A stretch of 24,611 nucleotides of DNA, taken from NCBI GenBank assembly GCA_001579985.1, contig LRSR01009137.1, positions 1 to 24,611 of the forward strand. Reading direction: 5' to 3'. The translations under genes were made by a program, and so were the position numbers. The stretch's first letter is position 1. The number at the start of each line of letters is the position of its first letter. Shown piece by piece: positions 1 to 7,987 of the stretch. The DNA is from Hypsibius dujardini. Its lineage: Eukaryota > Tardigrada > Eutardigrada > Parachela > Hypsibiidae. The notes below the pieces were generated by a model. That model was not told the origin of the DNA. It saw only the letters and a list, made by a program, of their open reading frames with translations, and did not search any database.

Positions 1-69
1 CTCGGTGGATCTTCCCGATCTTGACCTTGAAATTTGTCGTGCAGTTCGTTAAATTTGGACTTTCACTCG
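1..69 (+). other. 5' non-coding exon (3' part) of the CHMP4 gene
   Basis: The sequence ends in a strong splice donor (CACTCG|GTAAGT, GT at 70-71). The matching acceptor is a pyrimidine-rich tract ending in CAG at 891-893, just upstream of the CHMP4 start codon. The exon has no start codon that fits the downstream frame, so I read it as 5' UTR. The transcription start lies left of the window or within these bases; I see no TATA box. Confidence 0.55.
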
Positions 70-893
70 GTAAGTCACTTCCAGACATGGACGACGCACG
101 TCCAATCGTTTCTAACGATTTAATAACTGTTAATTAAAGCGAATGTGTTTTATGCTGATTAATGGTAACTTGTAATTTATTCGTGTGAGTTTGTTGTTTA
201 TTTAAAATTATTCAGATTCAATTAAAGTTAAAACATCAGAAAAAATACATTTCTGTTGGAATGATATGACGCCATTTAATTGTCAATATTATTATTCATG
301 TTCCTCCCTTAGTTAGCTTGATAGCTCAAACAGCAAATTTGTCGGTAACGCCAAGGACAAAATCTTAATAAAAGAAAAGTTTGATATAATGTTATGTTAT
401 GTAATGTAATGTAATGTAATGTAATGTAATGTAATATAATATAATATAATACAATATATTGTAATGTAATGTATTGTAATGTAATGCAATATATTGTATT
501 TTAATGTAATGTAATGTAATATAATATAATACAATATATTGTAATGTAATGTAATATATTGTAATGTAATGCAGTATATTGTATTTTAATGTAATGTATT
601 GTAATGTATTGTACTGTAATGTAAAGTATGTAATGTAATATAATATAATACAATATATTGTAATGTAACGTAATGTATTGTAATGTATTGTATGTATTGT
701 AATGTAATGTATTGTAATGTAATGTACTGTATTGTACTGTATTGTAATGTATTGTAATATACTGTAATGTAACGCGATGTAATGGATGTAATGTAACGTG
801 ATGTGATGTAATGTGATGTAATGTATTTTAATGTAATGCGTAAAGTAAATTAAGTTTTCACGTTTTCATTTATTTGTGTTTGTTTGTTTACAG
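70..893 (+). other. Intron in the CHMP4 5' UTR
   Basis: This intron lies between the donor at 70 and the acceptor at 892-893. The first 300 bases are AT-rich without recognisable features. The rest is almost wholly a degenerate (TAATG)n tract, listed separately. No coding potential is visible. Confidence 0.5.
385..838 (+). repeat. (TAATG)n pentanucleotide microsatellite
   Basis: About 450 bases of near-continuous GTAAT/GTATT units with single-base variants (GTAAC, ATATA). It lies inside the 5' UTR intron of CHMP4. Internal blocks such as TAATATAATACAATATATTG recur three times, suggesting higher-order duplication within the array. Confidence 0.95.
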
Positions 894-917
894 TTACGCG
901 CGGTACTCTAAATCATC

Positions 918-1251
918 ATGGCGTGGATTGGGAAGGCCTTTGGCATGACCGGAAAGAAGGCCAACGAGCTCGTCACCCCCCAAGACGCCATCCAGCAGCT
1001 GCGCACCACGGAGGAGATGCTGAACAAAAAGTCCGAGTTCCTCGAAAAGAAGGTGGAGCAGGAGCTGTCGAATGCCAAGCGACACGGCACGAAAAACAAA
1101 CGACGTGAGTAGTAGGTTGATCACATTAATTTAAACAACTATTTAAAATAGGCCAAGAAAAAGCAGACAGACAAATAGCCACACAGGTAGACAAATAGAC
1201 AGACAAACACACAACCACACAAACATACAGACACACAGACAGACAGACAGA

Positions 1252-1296
<45 letters not shown>

Positions 1297-4007
1297 CCAG
1301 ACACCCAGACACAGACACACAGACACACAGACACACAGACACACACAGACACACAGACACACAGACACACAGACACACAGACACACAGACACACAGACAC
1401 ACAGACACACAGACACACAGACATACAGACAGATAGACAGACAGACAGGCAAACAGACAGACAGACATACAGACAGACAGACAGACAGAGACAGACAGAC
1501 AGACAGACAGACAGGTTTATTTCACATTGAAAATCTTGATTTAAGCAACAATAGACGTGAGTAATTGTACCCTAGCAAGGGAGGCGTGAAAACAAGTATT
1601 GTAAGTAATCACATAAACAACTGCTTTTTATTGGATTTTCATATACCATTGTGTTTGTCTGTACGATGCTTGTGAGCTAGACAAACAGCCTGCTCACACG
1701 GTTCGTTCGTTCCGGTGTTTATAGTCGCTGCCTTTCTAGTGGCAATCGCGGCGCTGAAACGGAAGAAACGCTTCGAGAAGCAATTACTGCAGATCGACGG
1801 GACCCTTTCCACCATTGAATTCCAGCGGGAGGCCCTGGAGAACGCCAACACCAACACGGAAGTGCTGAAAATCATGGGTGTCGCCTCACGGTCCCTCAAA
1901 GCGGCCCACCAAAATTTGTACGTCAATTCATCGCTTCAGTAGGACATTTTCAATAAAGAAAAAGTTGCTTAACAAATAAATTAATAATAAATAATTCTTC
2001 AAGCAAGTTTTAAGGAGCACTATTAACGTGAGCTAATTTCAACTTGAGCGGACAAAAATGTGTTGGCCTTCCTTGACTACTGAATTCCAGCAAACGCTAA
2101 CAACAAAATACTTATATTTTATTTTATATTATTTTATTTTATTTTATTTTATTTTATCCTATTTTATATTATACTATTTTATTTTATATTATATTATATT
2201 ATTTTGTATTGTATTTTATTTTATTTTATTTATACTTTATTGACAGGGACGTGGATGAAGTGCATAATATTATGGACGATCTGCAGGAGCAGCAGGAGAT
2301 TTCCACGGAGATCTCCGAAGCCATTTCCAATCCGATTGGGTTCGGTCACGACATAGACGAGGTAGGTGACTGTGTGTGTGCGGGTCAATGGGTGCACCCA
2401 GCTATAAAAAGGATCGGTCACACGGTGCCGCGCCTTCTGGCGTTCTCTTGGTGCGACTTCGTTCTCACCGATTATTCTGCGTATGATCTCACGAACAAAA
2501 TTGACCCAAGTAAAAATGAGCGAAAAATGGCCAACGGAAAAACCTTTCTAAAACAAATAAGGGGCACCCAGTGCGAACAAAACCGTTGTACGAACATCAA
2601 AAAGTGCTGTGAGCAAAGCCTGCAGAGCGAACCCAGAGCGAACCTGCAGAACGAAACCAATTTTTAGCGACTTTCACTCTGGTACACAGGCGTTCTCAAA
2701 GGCTTTTTGGCAAAACGATAAAAGCGCTGTATCAGAACAATAATGGGTCTTTGGGAACCCGGTGCAGGTCTTCTAAAAGACCTTGCCGACAAGCCGACCC
2801 GACAAGCTGAGCAGAATAAACATCAAATAATTGACTCAAAGAAACTCGAAATCGGTTAACAGACATAAAGTAAATCTGATTACCATTCAGTCACTTCGAA
2901 TGTCTTCGAAGGGGTCCTCACAGCCGCTGCACTGGCTTCTATGAAGAACTTTCGAAAAAGGCGCTGTGCAGCGGCACGGACGCACTGGGCAAGCCGGCGC
3001 TTTTGAAATCTTCCTTAAATCTCGGCCGGGTCGCTGGGTCGCAGTGACCAGAATGATTGTTTTCGTGTTCCAATCTATTTTTTTTATGACTCCTTCTTGA
3101 GTCGGCAAACCTTTTTGTCCTTTTCAATTTTTCCAAAAAAAATTCCTATGATGTCATCGAACGTAGCCGTCCCTTTCGGGCACTTCGGGAACTTTGAAAT
3201 GGCGAATATCTTCTGATTAACCTCGTTTTGCACTCTTCCGATAGGCATTTCAAATTGCAACCTTCAAAATTCGGCGTTTTGAAGTAGCAAGATGCATTAC
3301 AGAGAAAAAGAGGAAGAACCGTAAAAAAATCTTATTTTGGGATGGGATGAACTTGGGTCGCTGAGCTTCTCGCACTTTTCTCTGCAACTAGACCAGTCAG
3401 CTGAAAACTTTGAATTTCGAAGATTGCAAATTTTAACCCTTTTTTACACTTTCACTTTTAGCAATTTATTTATTATTTTTATATATTATTTTTATTATTA
3501 TATATAAATAAAAAATTAGACCGGGACACGATAAGAATCATCTATGGCCACCGCGGCTGGCGAGCCGGCGAGACTTTTGGGTGATTTCACAGCGCCGGGT
3601 TGCCCTTAAAACGCGACGCTGCAGTGCTCGATGTTGTAACGATTACTAACTAACTGAGAGTTCTTCCTGCGCAGTGCTGCTGGCTCTTTTACTTTTCATT
3701 TTTATTCTACGTTTAGGCCGAACTGGAAGCCGAGCTGGAGGAGCTGGAGCAGGAGGAACTTGCCGCCAAATTGGTCAACGCCACCCCGGCGGCACGGGAC
3801 CGTCTGCCGTCCGTCCCGAACGACGAACCCCAACGTGAGGCTCTACCGACCTCCAGTGAGTCTTCCGGCAGCGTCTTTTCCACAAACATAAATTTTAATC
3901 ATTTTTAACCCTTTTTTTCAGGTCGTCGAGCACCGCCGCGACCTCATCGGGCAGCGGACCCGCATGATGATGAGGACATTCGCCAGCTGCAGTCGTGGGC
4001 GAGTTGA
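918..4007 (+). CDS. CHMP4: Charged multivesicular body protein 4 (Snf7/VPS32), ESCRT-III core subunit
   Basis: Five coding exons: 918-1104, 1740-1917, 2247-2361, 3717-3855 and 3922-4007. They total 705 nt and 234 residues, close to the usual length of animal CHMP4. All junctions are GT-AG and phases match (1, 2, 0, 1). The N-terminus (MAWIGKAFG) and the basic core ([10 protein letters not shown]) are typical of Snf7. Helices 1-3 are in exons 1-2, the acidic helices ([17 protein letters not shown]) in exon 3, and a Glu-rich linker helix in exon 4. The last residues ([12 protein letters not shown]) carry the I..L..W pattern that binds Bro1 domains of ALIX in this family. CHMP4 polymerises on membranes and drives scission in multivesicular body sorting, cytokinetic abscission and membrane repair, with Vps4 disassembling it. 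The start is the first ATG after the 5' UTR acceptor. I am confident of family and exons; the choice among CHMP4A/B/C orthologues is not meaningful for an invertebrate. Confidence 0.95.
1163..1514 (+). repeat. (CAGA)n / (CACAGA)n microsatellite in CHMP4 intron 1
   Basis: About 350 bases of CAGA and CACACAGA units, including a pure (CA)n run near 1255-1290. Minus-strand reading frames across it, made only of Cys, Val, Ser and Leu, are artefacts of the repeat. It fills most of the intron between coding exons 1 and 2 (1105-1739). Confidence 0.95.
1940..1957 (+). promoter_or_regulatory. In-frame intronic stop followed by an AATAAA signal (possible early polyadenylation)
   Basis: If the donor at 1918 is not used, the exon 2 frame runs seven more codons to TAG at 1940-1942. 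AATAAA follows at 1952-1957. The resulting product would end after helix 3 and lack the acidic C-terminal helices and the Bro1-binding tail. Whether the site is used cannot be seen from DNA. Confidence 0.3.
2113..2235 (+). repeat. (ATTTT)n low-complexity tract in CHMP4 intron 2
   Basis: A pure A/T run of TATTTTATTTTATATT units sits immediately upstream of the exon 3 acceptor (CAG at 2244-2246). It may double as the polypyrimidine tract. It has no coding value. Confidence 0.9.
2362..3716 (+). other. CHMP4 intron 3 (1355 bp)
   Basis: It is bounded by GAG|GTAGGT at 2361/2362 and TTTAG|GCC at 3716/3717. The interior is mixed-composition, apparently unique sequence with an AT-only patch near 3465-3515. 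I see no second gene, RNA or transposon end in it. The frame open from exon 3 into the intron to about 2667 has no family features. Confidence 0.6.
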
Positions 4008-4440
4008 GAGACAGCCAGACACTTTTGTACCTTGAAGATGCGGGCTTGTTAGAAAATAAGAACGTGCTTAAGAATCTCTGCATGGATCGATAAAAACGTG
4101 CTAATTTTAAGAATTTCTGCAGGGATCGATAAAAACGTGCTAATTTTAAGAATCTCTGCATGAATCGATAAAAACCTGCTAATTTTAAGAATCTCTGCAG
4201 GGATCGATAAGAACGTGCTAATTTTAAGAATTTCTGCAGGGATCGATAAAAACGTGCTAATTTTAAGAATTTCTGCATGAATCGATAAGAACGTGCTAAT
4301 TTTAAGAATCTCTGCATGAATCGATGATGGCTTGATAGGCGCGAACTTTGTTTTCCTAAGCTTCATCAGCATTATTTCTCCATTGTAACTTTTTATGCCT
4401 TGGCACGTTTGACGTCCCGAAATTGCAGTTAATAAATCCG
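4008..4440 (+). terminator. CHMP4 3' UTR with AATAAA polyadenylation signal at 4431
   Basis: It follows the TGA stop at 4005-4007. AATAAA at 4431-4436 is the first canonical signal downstream and sets the likely transcript end a little after 4450. Most of the UTR is the seven-copy 39-bp tandem repeat. Confidence 0.5.
4070..4325 (+). repeat. 39-bp minisatellite, seven copies, in the CHMP4 3' UTR
   Basis: Copies start at 4070, 4109, 4148, 4187, 4226, 4265 and 4304 with an exact 39-base period and no indels. Each copy holds AAGAAT(C/T)TCTGCA followed by ATCGATAA and CGTGCTAATTTT. Copies differ by point changes (TGG, GGG or TGA before ATCGAT). The last copy is partial. Because 39 is divisible by three, long repetitive frames appear on the minus strand (4049-4588); I treat them as by-products. 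Confidence 0.95.
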
Positions 4441-4642
4441 TGGCGCCATTGTGTGAGGAGGAACGCGGGAGATCAGGGCATTGGAGGCTTCCGTGAAACT
4501 GTTCCCGCTCCCTTTCCGAGCAGAAACGGAACTGCCGATGATCCTCCGCTAACAATTGGTCCTCCCGATCGCACCCAACAGCAAACATGCGACCTGAAAT
4601 GTGTGAGAGCTACAACGGTTTAATTCGGCCTGATTGAGCTTC

Positions 4643-5465
4643 ACAAGGGAAGCGAACGGAAGCGCGGACACGCCGATCTCTCTGAATTTTTTTCGACTAA
4701 ATTAATCAATTTTAGCAAGAATATCAATTTTAGATTTCGTCTGCAAACAAGCTTTGCTCTAAGCGGGAGAAAATTCCAAATTTCCTCAATGGCTCCGCGG
4801 GTTTCTCATTCGATTCAGGCATTGATTGTTTGATTTATGCTCTAGCAAAACTCAATTCAATTTTAACCACTCTAAAATGTCGTTTTTGAAGTATCCGCAC
4901 CCACTTTGCGCTATTTTCCGGGGCTTGATTGATTGATTGATTGATTAGCAACGTTTTCGAAGTTTCAACTTTTTTGATCCCAACAACTGAAAAACGTTTG
5001 ATTCCAACACTTCTAAACACTTTTCCACTCCAAATTCCATTCGAAATCGATTGACATTATTGGGATGACAGGGGGCGGAGCTATGGCTCATTTTTGCAAT
5101 GTCACTCGGAAGCCTAGATTGAAACTAGCCCCTAGCTCCGCCCTCTGTCATCCAAATAATGTCAATCGAATTCGGAGTGGAAAGTTGTTTAGAAATTTAG
5201 AAATCAAACCTTTTTTTCAAAAACGACATTTTTGAGTGGTTAAAATTAAATTGAGTTTTCATAAAGCACGAATCAAACAATCAATGCTTGAATTGGATAC
5301 GAAACCCGCTAAGCCGTTGGGGAACTTTGGAATCATCTCCCGCTTGGACCAAAACTCGTTTGCAGACGAAATGTTCTTTGCTAAGATCTATTAATTTAGT
5401 CCACTATTTTGGAGAAAAAAAAACGGCGAGAGATCGGCGTGTCCGCAACCGTTCGGTTCCCTTGT
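4643..5465. mobile_element. Long inverted-repeat (foldback) element, about 820 bp
   Basis: The left arm starts ACAAGGGAAGCGAACGG and reads inward to about 5090. The reverse complement of the right arm starts ACAAGGGAACCGAACGG and matches along most of its length. Shared blocks include GGACACGCCGATCTCTC, TTCGTCTGCAAAC, CATTGATTGTTTGATT, AATTTTAACCACTC and AATGTCGTTTTTGAA. The left arm has an extra piece near 4890-4950 carrying (GATT)5. The centre is the near-palindrome AGGGGGCGGAGCTA with its inverse TAGCTCCGCCCTCT. I find no transposase and no clear target duplication. It lies between two convergent genes. Confidence 0.8.
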
Positions 5466-7927
5466 CAGATGAAATAGCAAAAAGAGAGAAACTGTTTTAT
5501 GCAGAACCTTTTGCAATAAATTGTTGTTGAAATGGATGCCGTCGGTGAAGAAGTCTCGATGTTTGTGCGCCGCGGTAAACGCCGAACGCCAAACCGGCAC
5601 GGAATGGTTCGCCGCAATGTGATTGGCAGCAGTTCGCATCTTCTTCAGCAGCGGTATCGCTGCCGCTCGATCTTCTGGCCTTCCTCGATTGTAGGCCCAT
5701 TTTCTCGTGACTGGAACTGTAGGAGACAAATACGCTCTTTGTCCGAGAATGGACAAACACTATTATCATTCTTCCCCCCCTCCGGAGACTTACGGATCTC
5801 GACCCAAATCAAAGTGACGCTGGGCAGCTTTGAAAAATGGGCAAACGTCCTGTGGAGGTTTTCTTTTAAAACAAACATGAAATTCTTAATGCCTTAAAGT
5901 CATCGTGCGTAAAAGTGGTTCTTCTTCACATACCGGAAAATGTTTTGAGGGGTGAAGGACTGACGTTAACAGCTGCGGAATACTGCAACGTGTATAACAG
6001 GATTGATTTAGAAAAGACTCTTTTTTTTGTATTTTTCCTTACGAAACGTAAACAAATTATAACGAAAACTGTATAATGCCAGGAACGTAGCCTAATTCCA
6101 GCCAATTATTTTCGCGGCCAGATTCCACTGTTCCACTTTCGGTGTGAGCCCAAATACTTCTTTTCTTTAAAATTTAAAATTTAAAATTTAAAATTTGTGA
6201 AAAAACTGGAAGATTCCACTTCTTTCAATTTCACTTGTAAAAATGCCTTTTTTTAGACACAATTTCCTTGAACATATTTTATCTCAACTGAAATTCAATT
6301 TGCAATCGATTGGCATTAGCCGATTGTTTTTTGGAGATCAGGGGGCGGAGCTATTACTCAATGGTTAACTAGGCCGTAAACTATGAGTGCACTTTACGGG
6401 AACGTGCTGTAACCCCGCCCCCTGGTATCGAAAAACAAATTTGGCTCATATCGATCGATTTCAAATTGAATTTTAACTGCGATGGCATCAGAATATGTTT
6501 AACCCTCTGAGTGCCGGTCAGCTTACACTGGCTTAATTCTTCCTTCAAACTCCATTTGCTCATCGAGCATTAGCACTTTTTTGATAAGGTTTTTTGTTTT
6601 GATCCTCTAACAGAACCGTAAAATATAAAGTAAAAAACACTTTTGAAAAAAACGTTCGGAAGTGGTGAGAACTCATTAAGCCAAACTTGGCTTAAACTTA
6701 AATGGCATGTATAATAACTTGCGGTGCGTGCTGAAAAAAAAATTCCGGGCTTCGAAATTAAAAAGGGTCCTAGCCAGCGACCATACCGATGAAATCCAGT
6801 TGAAAATGAAATAAACAAGCAATCGAGAGCGGAATGAAAAAATTGAACTCACTAGGAAGATGTTTTGATTCCCTATTGGCAAAATGTCAGCTGTTGTCAG
6901 GTTGTTGTGTGGAGGCGCAACAGCGCCGTCTAGCGGTACGGCACTAACCGAGCAGGGAAAGTGCCAAATGAACCCTTGTCATGTTAGCCATACAAGTTAG
7001 GTACTTTCCCTATTTAAGCCAACTTTGGCTGACCCAGCACTACCCGTATACCTGAAACACCCGGCAACCAGAGGGTTAATAAACTTATTTCAAAAACTGA
7101 CATTTTTACAGTGAACATTGAAAGAAGAGTAAATCTTTCATGGTTTTTTTCCCAAATATAAAATTATGCCAGAAAAGTTTTTGGGAGCACACCTATAGTA
7201 TCTACATTGAAAACTATCATAAATACGGGACTAATGAAAAAAAAAATAACGAACGAATTCTCGGTGTGCACGTTGAAAATCATCCCTGGTTAGTTGTTAG
7301 AGCAAAAGGATGAAAGTCATTAAACTGTAACTGTAAACCTGCTTACAGTCAACGACAAGACTGAGTACACACTGGAGAGTCCGGGAAATGGGCAAAAGGG
7401 GCGGGGCGAGGTGGTTTTCAAGCAATCGAACAATCAACCACCTGACCACGCCTTGCTCCGCCCCCTTTTGCCCATACCCCCGGACCCTCCAGTGTACCCA
7501 GCCACCTGACCACACCTTGCTCCGCCCCCTTTTGCCCATACCCCCTGACTCCAGTGTACTCAATCTTGTCGTTGCTTGTAGTGTCAACTCAAAAGGGGGA
7601 ACAGAGCTGCAACCACTGCGATCTACTGGAGGACAAATAACATGTTCGTTTTGAGTGTTTTTTGATCGATGATCTGCGGATTACGTTGTCTACTTTCATT
7701 ATCAAAACGAGAGATTTAAGCACTTTTTTCTGGGAGACATTGACAAATCGTCAGGTTTAGGGTCAGGCTGATAAGTGGCGACTGAATTGTTTGGCTAACT
7801 TTTTGAAAAAGGTTTTCAAAGTGTCTTTTGATGTGCATAATGGAAATGTGGCTCTATATCCTAGCCCAACCCCATGATGATGCATTCCAGTTGTATCTCT
7901 GCTGCCTCAAAATGAGGTGGGGGATAA

Positions 7928-7987
<60 letters not shown>

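Noticed and set aside
1126-1468. Cys/Val/Ser-rich minus-strand frames of about 100 residues
   Set aside because: They are translations of the (CAGA)n microsatellite in all frames and have no independent support.
1163-1514. CRISPR-like array or regular spacer structure
   Set aside because: The units are plain tetra- and hexanucleotide repeats without unique spacers, and the DNA is eukaryotic.
4049-4588. Minus-strand frame of 179 residues with a 13-residue repeat
   Set aside because: The repeat follows from the 39-bp period of the 3' UTR minisatellite. The non-repeat part resembles no family and lies antisense to CHMP4 coding and UTR sequence.
5532-5897. Plus-strand frame of 121 residues
   Set aside because: It is antisense to the last two exons of the CASD1-like gene, which have splice signals, matching phases and a recognisable motif.
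6381-6563. SKWSLKEELSQ on the minus strand as the missing TWSIK-type exon of the CASD1-like gene
   Set aside because: It crosses the left end of the piggyBac-like MITE, and no acceptor with the required phase 0 lies before it.
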